From Embleya scabrispora (GTDB taxonomy: Bacteria; Actinomycetota; Actinomycetes; Streptomycetales; Streptomycetaceae): DNA of 64,000 nucleotides. The position numbers and the translations under genes were made by a program. Below the pieces are notes generated by a model, which made no database searches, was not told the DNA's origin, and saw nothing but the letters and a program-made list of their open reading frames with translations. Below, piece by piece: positions 28,572 through 38,569 of this stretch (position 1 is the stretch's first letter; every line of letters begins with the position of its first letter). Location: NCBI RefSeq assembly GCF_002024165.1, contig NZ_MWQN01000006.1:1-64000 (forward strand), in the 5' to 3' direction.

Positions 28572-28857
28572 CTACACTTCGGACGAATACGCCCGAGTCC
28601 TGGATCACCTCGACATGCGTCAATCGGTCGGCCGCACCGGAGTGTGTTGGGACAATGCAATGGCCGAATCCTTCTTCGGCGCGCTGAAGAACGAATGCCT
28701 CAACCGCTACGTCTTCACGAGCCACGCGAAGGCGCGCCGCGAAGTTGTCAGATACATCGAAGGCTTCTACAATCGCCGACGAATCCACTCGGGCCTGGGA
28801 TACCGCACACCCCTCGAAGCTCTGCGGGACCACGACGGACCCAGACTCGCGGCATAA
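28554..28857 (+). pseudogene. IS3-family orfB, C-terminal fragment
   Basis: The plus frame reads RQSVGRTGVCWDNAMAESFF, GALKNECLNRYVFTSHAKAR and FYNRRRIHSGLGYRTPLEAL, ending TAA at 28857. This is the last third of an IS3-family integrase (D-x-E end). It belongs to a different subgroup and strand from the IS3 piece at 26787. The front is replaced by IS30 sequence. Confidence 0.85.
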
Positions 28858-28899
28858 AAGGACAACAAACAAGGCGTCCGGAAAACGCGGGGCCCCTCA

Positions 28900-29619
28900 G
28901 TCCTCGCCCGAGTCCCCCACCACCACCTCGCGCGGGCGCTCCCCCACTTCGAACGGCCCCGGGACGGGTACCCGGCCCGAACACCGGACGCCGTCGCGGC
29001 GACCGGGGCCGGCACCGCCGCGTGGCACCGCCCAGGCCCGTACGAACAACCCTCGTGAGCGTGCCTGTGGTGCACCCTGCGCCACACCGCCGGCGCCACC
29101 GCACGGGCACGGGTGTACCTGCCCGCCCATCGGGTGTGGTGCCCACGGCATGCGTGTTGGAGCACCGGCGGCCCCCAACCGCGACTCCTGGACACCCGCG
29201 GTGTGCCCGAACTCGCCCCCACACACCGGGAACACCGGCGGCTCCGACGCCGGCCGAACGCGAACACCGCCTACACGTGGGTACAGGCCATCGTCACCCG
29301 CCGCAACGACCACGAACTGTGTCTCACCGGCCGGTGGCAGGCGCGAGGACACCGCCTGGCCGCCTTCAACCCCGACCACACGACCACGCAAGGAAGTTCC
29401 TGGGAACTCACCGCCCGGCCCGTGATCGTCCATCCCGAAACGGTCACCCTCGCCCGCGTCCTCGCTCGTACGCGCCTACCGGCAACATCCCGACCCGATC
29501 GACACCCGGCCGTGACTGCTTTCCTCGAACACACCGCCCACACACTCGAACTCGGCCGCCTCATGCCCGGACCCGACGACCTTTTACGGTCCTGGATCCG
29601 CCACTACACCCGGTGCTGA
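28900..29619 (+). pseudogene. tniQ: TniQ-like protein, copy 3 remnant
   Basis: Upstream of about 29056 the frame reads LARALPHFERPRDGYPARTP and AWHRPGPYEQP. Across a frameshift (in-frame TGA at 29056) it continues with CLWC, then 24 residues, then CPRH: the same zinc-ligand layout as tniQ copy 1 (CALC...CVRH). The C-terminal half (LLDTRGVPELAPTHREHRRL, then LTARPVIVHPETVTLARVLA) runs to TGA at 29619. It has a close relative at 42560-43119. The N-terminal GES(T)GSY block is absent. Confidence 0.6.
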
Positions 29620-29903
29620 AAGAGGCCCGCCACCTGGGCCGGTCCCCCCGATCGCCCGGCAAACAGGGCGGGCAACCACCGCCCTATGGCATCCCCATCC
29701 CAACTGCACAAAATCTCGATGCATCCCACAACACCCGCGAAACCCGATACAAGTGAGAAAACCCCAGCCCACCCGAACACCCCACCCGCACCCGAAACCA
29801 CACCCACCAACCCCACGCCCGGAACAACCATCCCGACACACCTGCGAAACCCCACCCCACACCACCCCACAACCAACGACCACTCACACCTCGACAGGCA
29901 ACC
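29620..29903. other. C/A-rich spacer, possible transposon end
   Basis: No gene. It carries CGAAACCCGATAC at about 29738, AAAACCCCAGCCCACCC near 29758 and CGAAACCCCACCCCAC near 29835. These resemble the repeats seen after tniB copy 2 and tniQ copy 4. Confidence 0.4.
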
Positions 29904-31220
29904 TCACGGGGGACCCCAGTAATTCTTCGGCCTCGGAGTGATGTCACGCTCGTGCCAAGTGGTGACGGCCTCCTCGACCCGTCCCACACGGACCAGCAAC
30001 GAGGCCAGGGTTGCAACGTCCCACTCATTCCTGCTCTCTGTCGTCAGGATCCCGATGGCCTCGTCAAAGTGCCCCGTGAACGTCAGGAAATCGACCAGCC
30101 GGCCCCTCATGTTCACGGTGTCGACGTCCGGACGCGCGCGCACTTCGGCAATGGCCTGGTCGGTACGGCCCAGCTCGCCGAGCAACCAGACATGCAGGCC
30201 GAACAGTTCGACCGACATGTCGCCGACCGCAGCCAGACCGTCGACGATCTCCAGGGCCTCTTGCGCCCGCCCACGCTCGACCAACCGGATGAACAGCGAC
30301 TGCAGGACCCAAGCCTCGTAGTACGCCAGCCCCGGCTCCGGGCGCAGCAGTTCGACCGCCTCATCGACGCGATCGTGCCGGAACAGGATCTCCGCCGTCC
30401 GCACCGTGGGGTTCGGATCGCCGGTCGCGACGAACGGTCGCAGGGCATCGACGGCGTCGTCCACGCGGCCCTGTTCCTCCAGGAGGACGGACAGGCGCGA
30501 GGCCGCGTGTACTCCGCCAGGTCCGTCGGCGAAGTCCCGCAACTGGGCCTCCCGAGCGTGGCGTGCCAGGGTTTCGGCGTACTGCTGGACCACGTTGACC
30601 GACCCGTTGGGGTGGTGGACGCGGGTGGCCAGCAGGGCTAGGGCCTCGTCGACGCGGCCCTGACGCTCCAACACCTCGGCGGGCAGACCCACGACGGCCG
30701 GGAGTTCCCCGAACGGCGGCTCGGCGGGCACCGTGGGCAGCAGGGCCAACACCGTGTCGTCACGGCCGCAACCGGCGGTCAGGTCGACCAACTCCCGGGC
30801 ACGGAACGTGTCCGTGGTGTGCGGGGCCAGAACCGCGATTACCTCGTCTATCCGACCCTCGCCGGCCAACAGCCCTGCCAGCCGCGCGATCGCAGACCGC
30901 TCGCCGCGCTCCGCCGCCGGGCGAACCAGGGCAATCGCCTCGGCCGTGCGTCCCCACCCGACCAGGTGCTCCGCGACCGCTTCCACCGCCACCCACCAAC
31001 CGGTATCCGCGAACGGGGCCAGCACTCCCAACGCCGCGTCCCGCTCACCCCGCGCGGCGAGCACCGACGCCCACTCCCGGGCGCAACACCAATCCCCTCT
31101 CCGCGCCTGGCGACGGACCTCGTCGAGGTGGCCGCATTCGACCAACGCCGACACCACCTTCTGCGGCAACCACGGGTCGAGGGCACGAAGACGACGATCG
31201 AGCTCGGCAATGTTATCCAC
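29904..31220 (-). CDS. Tetratricopeptide-like repeat protein
   Basis: 438 residues from GTG 31220, chosen because the conserved opening DNIAELDRRLRALDPWLPQK starts there; the frame upstream to 31448 looks non-coding. At least ten helical repeats of about 33-38 residues follow, each with a GRxDEA(I/V)xxL core (GRIDEVIAVL, GRVDEALALL, GRVDDAVDAL, DRVDEAVELL). No catalytic domain is attached, so it is probably a scaffold or adaptor. Related stand-alone repeat proteins are common in Streptomyces; partner unknown. It lies downstream of and on the same strand as the decapitated RHS toxin, with about 370 bases between. Confidence 0.85.
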   Translation of the reverse strand: MDNIAELDRRLRALDPWLPQKVVSALVECGHLDEVRRQARRGDWCCAREWASVLAARGERDAALGVLAPFADTGWWVAVEAVAEHLVGWGRTAEAIALVRPAAERGERSAIARLAGLLAGEGRIDEVIAVLAPHTTDTFRARELVDLTAGCGRDDTVLALLPTVPAEPPFGELPAVVGLPAEVLERQGRVDEALALLATRVHHPNGSVNVVQQYAETLARHAREAQLRDFADGPGGVHAASRLSVLLEEQGRVDDAVDALRPFVATGDPNPTVRTAEILFRHDRVDEAVELLRPEPGLAYYEAWVLQSLFIRLVERGRAQEALEIVDGLAAVGDMSVELFGLHVWLLGELGRTDQAIAEVRARPDVDTVNMRGRLVDFLTFTGHFDEAIGILTTESRNEWDVATLASLLVRVGRVEEAVTTWHERDITPRPKNYWGPP

Positions 31221-31594
31221 ACCACGAAACCGTAGCGGTCTACGCCGAACGATCCACATCGGCATCCGCACTTGTGGCGGAGGGGCACGGCCAGGCTCCA
31301 TCGAGCCATGGAACCGAACCAGACGGAGAGCACTTCGGACCCGTGAACGAGCCGCGTCAAATACGCTCGCCTCGCAGGCCGTCGACGACCGCTCTCCCAC
31401 CGCGCCAGAACCGATGACCGGCAGGCAGCCACCGTCGGATTCCGTCACAGGGTTCCTTGCTTCAGCTCTTGCGACTCACCATGCAGCGAGCCTTGACCGG
31501 CCATGGCCCAAATTGTCCCAGCGCTGGCCGTCAGACCACCCAGTCAACGATGTGGCGCGCCGGCCCGGCACATCGGAACAGGATCCGCGTCACC
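31221..31594. other. Spacer after the deaminase toxin; possible immunity-gene stub
   Basis: RHS toxins are normally followed directly by an immunity gene. Here GTG 31593, two bases after the toxin stop, opens a frame of only 20 codons (MTRILFRCAGPARHIVDWVV, read with GTG as Met) ending at 31531. It could be a truncated immunity gene, but nothing proves it. No other frame in this stretch looks real. Confidence 0.35.
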
Positions 31595-33162
31595 CTAATT
31601 GGTTGTTCGTTTCGATACGATCGGCTGTGATACCAGCTTCCCATTGCGATCTCTATACCACACTCGAAGCGTCGAATTCATGGGAAGGATGTATGGGACG
31701 ACTTGCATGCACCTGAGGCTCCCCTCTTCACCACAGGGCCCATTACGGTTGTTAATGATGACATCCACATGCATAGGATCGGCATTTTTAGTGCGATTGG
31801 ACCACATTCGATAGGCAACCTTCGCCTCCACGTGAGAAGAGGTGGCAACGTCCCCCAACCGGCGATTGGGATGATCGAACTCCATCGTTACCCTGAGAAG
31901 ATCATTGACTAGTCTATACTCATAATTTTGCGAGCTGTCAATTCGTTCACTAAGTTCCTTTCCGTTGCCATCGACAATTACCCCGTGAGTCTCGCCTTCA
32001 TCGTTTACTCGAACGGGAAGGCTATCCGCAATTTCCTCGTACTTTTTGCGAGCGCTGTCGGTGAGTTTTCCGTCTTCACAGTTATGAACCAGAACAGACG
32101 TGGCACCCGCAAGCACGTGGTACGTGTGGTCCGTGTCGACGGTCAGGTCGTGAGTGCGCTGGTGCTTGGTATAGACCCGAACGGCAGAAACTTGAACCCA
32201 GGTACCTGAGGCGGTTTGGAGCCACTGGCCGGGGTTGAGGTCACCCGCGTTGACCCACTGCTTCAGATCTGGAACCCAGAACGGGTGATTCGTGGTGGCA
32301 ATTACCGAGGCTTCGCCCTGGTCGTCTTTGACCGTGATTTCGGCGAATTCTTTGTCGTCTTCAGTGGTGATGGAGGCAAGAACAGTGCGAGGCTTGTTTT
32401 CCCCGGTCTCAGGATCAGTCGAAGAAACCGTGTCACCGGGCTCAATTTCCTGGATCGGCTTCGTAGACCCGTCGGCCATCAGAACTTCCGTGTCCGGAAT
32501 GAAGCTGTGGCATTTTTTCCCACCCCCACCGCGGAAGGGAAGCCAATCTCCTCGCCAGAAGCCCGACGAGCAGATATAGAACCCACCCGACTTGCAGCGA
32601 TCCCATGTGGTTTCCGCCAGATCGACCAGCGATTCAGCGATTGCCTTCGCGCGTATCGTGGCTTGGTAGGCGGCAATCGCGCCCAGGATGGCGGCTTCAC
32701 CGAGCATCATCTGGGGGTCGTCACCCTGCTTCCGTCCTCCGCTCTGATAGGAGACAGTCCGGACAGGGTTGCTGCCCTTTCGCTTGGCAGTTTCCGTGGT
32801 CCGATGCTGCGCCTTCTTTTGCCTCTTGTCCTCGCCGGCGGCCGCTCCCATGGCTTCGCCAATGCTGAAGAGGCCTGAAGGGTCGCTGATTGTCGCCGGG
32901 TTGTTGCCTGCGTAGGTGTAGCCGTGCATTTGTTGGTTGTCCGTGAGGTCCATCACGGGGTCGACACTGATGAAGCGGCCGAGGGCGGGGTCGTATTCGC
33001 GGGCACCGACGTGGGTGAGGCCGGTGGCGTCCATCGGTTTGCCAAGGAAGCCCTTGTCGTCGGGCCATTGGCCGTTGTCCTGAGTGGGTTGGGCGCCGCG
33101 GGGTTCGCCGAAGGGTTTGGACTGGCGGCGGGTTGCGGTCAGCGTGGTGGCGTCGAGGGTGC
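31595..33162 (-). pseudogene. RHS toxin C-terminal part: RHS core end, Hint domain, SCP1.201/DddA-like deaminase
   Basis: The frame begins at the IS701 junction with STLDATTLTATRRQ. It runs through the RHS-core terminus (GFLGKPMDATGLTHVGAREY, GRFISVDPVMDL), a ~190-residue linker, a Hint autoprocessing domain (CHSFIPDTEVLMADGSTKPI to TSVLVHNC) and a C-terminal toxin. The toxin has HVEAKVAYRM (zinc His and catalytic Glu), VDVIINNRNGPC, then C eight residues later, and YILPMNSTLRVWY. This is the pattern of SCP1.201-like deaminases, whose member DddA deaminates cytosine in double-stranded DNA. The ~1700-residue RHS body and signal peptide are gone, cut off by IS701. Without them it lacks a start and export signal, so it is probably silent. 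Confidence 0.82.
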
Positions 33163-33165
33163 TAG

Positions 33166-34556
33166 TACTGCAACGGTCTTTCCCGTGACGGTTCGTCTGC
33201 GCGGTCGTTGATGTGGTTATGGGTGGGGTCGTTGATGATGTGCGTGAGTGGGCCGGGGAGTTGGAGCGGGTGCACGGGGATTTCGTGCATCGTTTCGGGC
33301 GGGCGGAGCCGCGGGAGAGCGCGCTTGCGTACATGCGCGGGTTGGTCGCGCCGTTGGAGCGCAAGAACGGGTGGACGCTCGCGGAGGAGGCCGGCCACGG
33401 CGGGCCGGATCGCATCCACAGGTTGCTGAACCGGATCGATTGGGACGCCGACGCGGTGCTGGACGACGTGCGCGGCTACGTCGTCCAGCACCTCGGCGAC
33501 CCGGAGGCCGTGCTGATCGTGGACGACACCGGGTTCCTGAAGAAGGGCGTGCGATCCGCGGGGGTGCAGCGTCAGTACTCGGGCACCGCCGGACGGACGG
33601 AGAACTGCCAGGTCGGGGTGTTCCTGGCCTACTCGGCCCCTCGTGGGCGCACGTTGATCGACCGCCGCCTCTACCTCCCGGTGTCGTGGACGGACGACCC
33701 GCAGCGCTGCCGGGAGGCCGGCGTCCCGGAGGGGATCGCCTTCGCGACGAAGACGGCGACGGCGCGGGCGATGGTCGCCCGCGCCGTGGCCGACGGGATC
33801 CCCTTCCGGTGGGTGACCGCGGACGCCGGTTACGGCTACAGCAAGAGTTGGCGTTCGGAGTTGGAGCGCGCGGACGTCTTCCACGTGATGGCGACCACCC
33901 GTCACGACACGGTCGTCACCCGTTGGGCGCTCGACCACCCGGTGGCCGATCTGTTCCAGGGGTTGCCGCGGCAGAAGTGGAAGCGCCGATCGTGCGGCGA
34001 CGGCGCCCACGGACGCCGCGTCTACGACTGGGCGAGGGTGGAGGTTCGCCCCTGGCACCGTCCCGACCGCAGACACTGGGTGATCGCTCGCCGCAGCGTG
34101 AAGCGTACCGACGAGATCACGCACTACATCGCCTACTGCCCCGCCGAGACCACGTTGGACGAGCTCGTGCGTGTCGCGGGCAGCCGCTGGGCGGTGGAGG
34201 AGTGCTTCCAGAGCGCGAAGCAGGAATGCGGCCTGGACGACTACCAGGTCCGCCGGTACGACGGTTGGCACCGCCACATGACGCTCGCCATGGCCGCACA
34301 CGCCGCGCTCACCGTCGCCCGCGCCCACGATCTCGACGACACCGGGAAAGCAGAAACGGATCCTCCCACCTCGTCCCCTCAGCCTCTCCGAGATCCGACG
34401 CCTGATCCACCGCCTCACCCACCGACAACCCGCCCCAATCGACCACGTCCTCCACTGGTCACACTGGCGACGACGACGCCAACACCAGGCCCACGTCAGC
34501 CATTACAAACGACGAGGCGACCCACTCCCACCCTGACGGACAAACACCGTTGCAGT
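33166..34556 (+). mobile_element. IS701-family insertion sequence with CTAG target duplication
   Basis: Terminal repeats TACTGCAACGGT (33166-33177) and ACCGTTGCAGTA (34545-34556) are flanked on both sides by CTAG (33162-33165 and 34557-34560). This gives a clear 4-bp duplication. It differs in sequence from the IS701 at 24837. It separates the RHS toxin tip from whatever lay upstream. Confidence 0.88.
33213..34538 (+). pseudogene. IS701-family transposase, frameshifted near the C-terminus
   Basis: The frame reads DVREWAGELERVHGDFVHRF, then AVLIVDDTGFLKKGVRSAGV (first Asp), VTADAGYGYSKSW (second Asp) and GSRWAVEECFQSAKQECGLD (Glu), as in the family. Around 34350-34385 the frame is lost. The expected end, LSLSEIRRLIHRLTHRQPAP to a TGA at 34536-34538, is one frame off. 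The catalytic residues are upstream of the lesion, so partial activity cannot be excluded. Confidence 0.8.
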
Positions 34557-34560
34557 ACTA

Positions 34561-35658
34561 GGCCGTGTATCCAGTTGAGATCAACAGGTGCTCCGGCTGA
34601 GTTCCTTGAGCCAGATCATTGCGGCGCGAAGGTGGAGACCGGCAAGGTAGCTCTCGGGGGTCTTGTCATAGCGGGTCGCGATGCCTCTCCATGCCTTCAG
34701 CTTGTTGATCAGGCGCTCGACGGTGTTCCGTTCCTTGTAGAGGTCGGCGTCGTGGCCGACGGGCCGCCCGCCCCTGCTGCCTTTCCTTTTGCGGTTGGCG
34801 GCTTGGTCACGCTTTTCCGGGACGACCGCCTTGATGCGGCGTTTCCGCAGGTGGGCACGGTTGCCGCGGGACGAGTAGGCCTTGTCCCCGGCGACCGCGT
34901 CGGGCCGGATGCGCGGCCGCCCGACGGGCCCGCGCACCCGTATTCTCCCGAGGACGGGGACGAACTGCGGGCTGTCGGCGGCCTGTCCCGCGGTCACGAC
35001 GAACGCCAACGGGCGGCAGTTCCGGTCGCAGGCGAGGTGGATCTTCGAGGTCTGCCCGCCCCTTGAGCGTCCGAGCAGGGCGGCCCTCAGCCGGATCCGG
35101 TGCCGGCGCCGGACACGTCGTCGTTCCTCCCGGTCCGGGTCGATTCCTGCCCCGTTCCCGTCTTGTTCCTCCGGGTCGCCCCTTTTTGCCGGGCCTTCTC
35201 CTCCTCGGCGGCAGCCTTCTCCAACGCGACGAGCGTCTCGGGGTCGAGACGCAGCCCGGCGGCGTCGTGATGCGCCCGGACGGTGGTCGAGTCCACGCTC
35301 ACCAACGACAGGTCCACCTCGCCTCGTTTCGCCGCCTCCGCGATCAGGCCCTCCAACAGGGCCTCGAAGACACCGGCGTCCCGCCACTGCCGGAAACGGT
35401 TGTGGACGGTGGGCCACGCACCGAACCGCTCCGGTATCTCACGCCACTGCGCACCTGTCCGAAACTTCCAGATCACGCCCTCGAACTGCTGCCGCAGCCG
35501 CTCGGGATACGGACCGTACGCACCGATCGGCAGGTACGGCCCGATGAACTCCCACTCCACGTCCGTCAGTTGCCTTCGCGTCACAACAACACGATCTACC
35601 AGATCACGACCGCCCTGACGACGAATCCCACAGATTGATCACAACTCGATACAGGGCC
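34561..35658 (-). mobile_element. IS5-family (IS427-like) insertion sequence with two-frame transposase
   Basis: Imperfect terminal repeats GGCCGTGTATCCAGTTG at 34561 and the complement ending at 35658 enclose overlapping frames on the minus strand. OrfA (35584-35087) has LTDVEWEFIGPYLP and the VSVDSTTVRAHHDAAG catalytic Asp. OrfB, ending at 34581, has GGQTSKIHLACDRNCRPLAF, VAGDKAYSSRGNRAHLRKRR and YKERNTVERLINKLKAWRGI. Many IS5-group elements join two such frames by programmed -1 frameshifting; the overlap near 35100 fits this. The flanking TA on each side belongs to the CTAG of the neighbouring IS701, so this element inserted into that duplication. Confidence 0.87.
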
Positions 35659-35811
35659 TAGCGCTCTTGGGCACGCCACGACAGCAGTCCGGTCACCCCA
35701 TGACAGCCAAGAATCTTGCGATCAGACCGACAAAGCCCAGCTCAACAACGAGAAACCGGACCCGGAACCGCTGCCGGCAACCCGCTGACACCAACCCGCA
35801 CACTCACAGGG

Positions 35812-36057
35812 CGCGTGGGAGACGGCGTTCGCCGCGGCCGTCGCCTACCGCGAACGTGAAGGGGACCTCGAAGTACCCCGCGCACACGTCGAAACCGTGA
35901 CGATGGAGACCGCGACCGGGCCCGGTGGTGGCGCGGGCGAGGGCGGCGGGGTCGTCGAGGTGCGGCTCGGCAAGTGGGTCAACAACCAGCGCACACGGCG
36001 GAGTTCGTTGAACGAGGAACGGGCGCGGCTCCTCACCGAACTCGGCATGCGCTGGTG
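35812..36057 (+). pseudogene. Helicase-associated (HA) repeat fragment, paralogue of helicase tail
   Basis: The frame opens abruptly with AWETAFAAAVAYREREGDLE and ends LGKWVNNQRTRRSSL...ELGMRW with TGA at 36055-36057. It is nearly the same as the last unit of the helicase tail at about 14838-15083, roughly 90% identical by eye, including the Gly-rich insert. Only this last unit exists here, with no start. Between the IS5 end (35658) and this piece lies about 150 bases of unrecognised DNA. Confidence 0.8.
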
Positions 36058-36164
36058 AAATGTCGGCGGGGCGGTTGTGTCGGAGTGGCCGGGTGTGGAG
36101 GGAGCGGGGGAAGCCGGGCGCGGAATGGTCGCAAGGGCGTGACCTCGCGTGGCGCCGGGCGGCG

Positions 36165-37346
36165 TCAGGTCGTCGCGTGGTGGCCGATGTCGGCCAGGGG
36201 CCAGGTGGGGCCGGACGGGTGGTCGAACCACACATGTTGGGCGCCGTCCGGTTCGACGCGCAGGCCGAAGCGTTCGGGTCCGGGGCGGCCTTGGGCGGTC
36301 CAGCGTGCGTGGGTGTGTTCGATGTCGGCCCACACGTCGCCTTCGCCGTGCACGGTGACCGCGAAGGGCCCCTCGTTCCGGTCTCGGACATGGGCGACGT
36401 CTGCCCAGTTCGCTCCGGTGGCGTCGCTCACCCGCAGGGTGCAGCACCAATCCCCCGGCTGCGGGTCATGGGCGCGGGCGGTGAGGAAGCGGTATCCGGG
36501 CAGCGTGGCGCCGACGACGAACGCGGCCTCGGGCTCCTCCGGTTGCACCGCCCACGGTGCCAGATCCGACATACGCTCACGCGTTGGGGCATCGTGGTCC
36601 ACGGTTGGCGGGCTCTCGTCGTACCCGGCCGCGGCGGCCCGCAACGGCATGAACGAGCCCAGGGGAGCGAACGGGCCCGTCGCTCCCCCGTCGTCGTCGC
36701 GGGTCAGGCGGGCGATGCCGTAGGACACCCACGGCGAGGTCCACGGGACCAGGAGCGTCCCATCGGGGCGGGTCTGCTCGACCCACGCGGGAGGGACGAC
36801 ATGCACGGAACACGTCGCGACCACCGCCGCGTACGGGGCGCGGGACGGGTGACCGAGGACGCCGTCGCCGGTGACGATGTACGGGTGTACGCCCGCGCGT
36901 TCGCACGCGTCGCGAGCCGCTCGGGCCAGGTCCGGGTCGATCTCGACACTGACCACCTCACGCCCGGAGGCCGCGCGCAGGAGGCAGGCGTTCCAGCCGG
37001 TGCCGGCGCCGATCTCCAGGAACGGGCCCGTGGTCGGGTCGAGCAGGTCGAGCATCGCCGCCACGACCGAGGGCTGCGACGCGGACGAGGTGGGCCAGTC
37101 CTCACGGCCAGGCGCGCCGTCCATCGCGGTGATCACCGGAACGTCGTCGTACGCGACGTCCCACCACGCCTTCTCGTCGACAGAGCGGTCCACGGGCCCG
37201 GTGTCGGTCCAGACGCGGTCCGGCAGGAACAGGTCCCGACGCACGGTCGCGACCGCTTCGTGCCACCGCGGGTCCAGGCCGGGAACCGCCGCCGCAACGG
37301 TGTCCGCGAGCCGTCGGGCATACGCGAGCGGGTCGTGCTTGGTCAC
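36165..37346 (-). CDS. PCMT-like SAM-dependent O-methyltransferase (RiPP-type)
   Basis: 393 residues from GTG 37346, overlapping the upstream peptide gene by GTGA. The N-terminal ~230 residues are a protein-L-isoaspartate methyltransferase fold: SSASQPSVVAAMLDLL, the SAM-binding loop EIGAGTGWNACLL, VVSVEIDPDLARAAR and YIVTGDGVLG. The C-terminal ~160 residues form an extra domain usual in the long actinomycete homologues. Such long PCMT homologues act in lanthipeptide (FxLD) and graspetide pathways, methylating acidic side chains of a precursor; others are stand-alone. No ATP-grasp ligase or lanthionine synthetase is in the window. No lesion seen. Confidence 0.82.
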   Translation of the reverse strand: MTKHDPLAYARRLADTVAAAVPGLDPRWHEAVATVRRDLFLPDRVWTDTGPVDRSVDEKAWWDVAYDDVPVITAMDGAPGREDWPTSSASQPSVVAAMLDLLDPTTGPFLEIGAGTGWNACLLRAASGREVVSVEIDPDLARAARDACERAGVHPYIVTGDGVLGHPSRAPYAAVVATCSVHVVPPAWVEQTRPDGTLLVPWTSPWVSYGIARLTRDDDGGATGPFAPLGSFMPLRAAAAGYDESPPTVDHDAPTRERMSDLAPWAVQPEEPEAAFVVGATLPGYRFLTARAHDPQPGDWCCTLRVSDATGANWADVAHVRDRNEGPFAVTVHGEGDVWADIEHTHARWTAQGRPGPERFGLRVEPDGAQHVWFDHPSGPTWPLADIGHHATT

Positions 37347-37459
37347 TTGCCGTCCTTGGGGTCGTCCTTCTTGTGCCGCCCCGGCACCGGCGCCGGCTTC
37401 GAACCATCCGGACTCGGCTTCTGCTGACCGAAATCCTTGTCGCCCTCGTGCTCACCCAT
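37343..37459 (-). CDS. 38-residue hydrophilic peptide, coupled to methyltransferase
   Basis: ATG 37459 follows a strong GGGGGAGG ribosome binding site by about 8 bases. The peptide begins MGEHEGDKDFGQQKPSPDGS and ends with a Lys/Asp-rich tail (HKKDDPKDGK). It has no Cys, no hydrophobic core and no signal peptide. Its stop overlaps the methyltransferase GTG, so the two are translationally coupled. It could be the substrate of the methyltransferase (many Asp/Glu residues), a small partner, or a leader that sets translation. It is not a recognised precursor family. Confidence 0.65.
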   Translation of the reverse strand: MGEHEGDKDFGQQKPSPDGSKPAPVPGRHKKDDPKDGK

Positions 37460-37980
37460 CGCACTGCCTCCCCCAGGCCGGACACGCGCTTGCTACGGAA
37501 CGAGCATCCTCGCCCACATCACGTGATCGCAAGATCCTGAGAATGCGCGCACCCGAATCCCGCATCCGCATGGCGCGTTCGAGGTGTCTGAACCGATTGG
37601 AGAACCGCGGACGGCTGGCCGGTACTCGCACTCATCGAGCGAACCACCACCAGCGACACACTCATGCAGCGACCACAACACCCACCCACAACACCAAAGA
37701 CATGCCGGTGTCGGTCGCCGCGTCGTTCGGCGATCATCGGCACGCAGGTGTCACGCCAGCACAGTCGTGCCATACCGAGGGAAGAAGGCTGTCGATGGCT
37801 GAGACGAACACCACCGCCGTACGCGGCGAACGCGTCGAACTGCCGAACACCCTCGCCGCGCCGCGCTGCCCGAACCGTGGCGCCGCATGCGACGCCGAGA
37901 TCTACTCCATCCCCTCGACCAGATCCGAGCGCGAGTCGTTCCATGCGGGACTCCGCCAGCGCCATGGTGGACCCGGGTGC
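37460..37980. other. Spacer upstream of the peptide-methyltransferase pair
   Basis: No supported gene in about 520 bases. The right-hand end of the methyltransferase operon promoter must lie here. A C/A-rich patch near 37640-37710 resembles the other transposon-end-like spacers. Confidence 0.35.
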
Positions 37981-38470
37981 GTTCGGCCGCCGCCGTGACC
38001 ACTGCGCCGCCGTTGCCCCACGACCGCACGCAGCAGATCCGAGAAACCGGGGGTCCACGGCGGTCGGGTCCGCGAGCGCGGCCTTCAACACGCGGACCGC
38101 GTCGACGGCGTGTGCGCACACCGGGGCCAGAGCCGCGCACACCCGGATCGCCGGGTCCCGGTCGTCGGGGAGATCGCGGACGTCTCAGCCCCACGCCCCC
38201 AGAGCCAACGTCACCACGGCGCACTCGCGTCGATCCGCGTCACCGGCGAGCCGCCAGCGCATGGTTCGACTTGCCGGCCGTGTGCGGTCGGCGAGGCCGG
38301 GTCCCAGGAGGAGGGCGACGATGGCGCCCAAGGCCGCCTCGCGCGCGAGCGAGTCGGGGTCGTCGACGAAACCGCCGACGGCTTCGGCGAATCGCCCGGA
38401 ACGCGAGCACGGTCGAGCACCTACGCCGAGGCGATACGCCGCGCCTTGCCCGACGCGGTGCAGTGACCGA
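37981..38470 (-). pseudogene. HEAT-repeat-like protein remnant with nonsense codon
   Basis: One minus frame reads FVDDPDSLAREAALGAIVAL, RRECAVVTLALGAWG, TGA at 38187-38185, then DVRDLPDDRDPAIRVCAALA and VDAVRVLKAALADPTAVDPR, after which similarity fades. The pattern of paired helices (REAALxAI, DPAIRVxAAL) is HEAT-like. The TGA stands where a Trp codon would fit. No intact start. Low-confidence family call. Confidence 0.45.
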
Positions 38471-38569
38471 CAGATGGCATTCATGGAGCAATCTCTGTGA
38501 CAAGACACTCGCCGAGGTGCGATCCCACACCTCCTGCCGGACCACGGTCAACCCACCCCGCCCCGGCGG

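Noticed and set aside
35659..35811. Continuation of the decapitated RHS gene beyond the IS5 element
   Set aside because: The frame gives only a few residues that could match and then no RHS-like sequence, so the gene body cannot be traced past the insertions.
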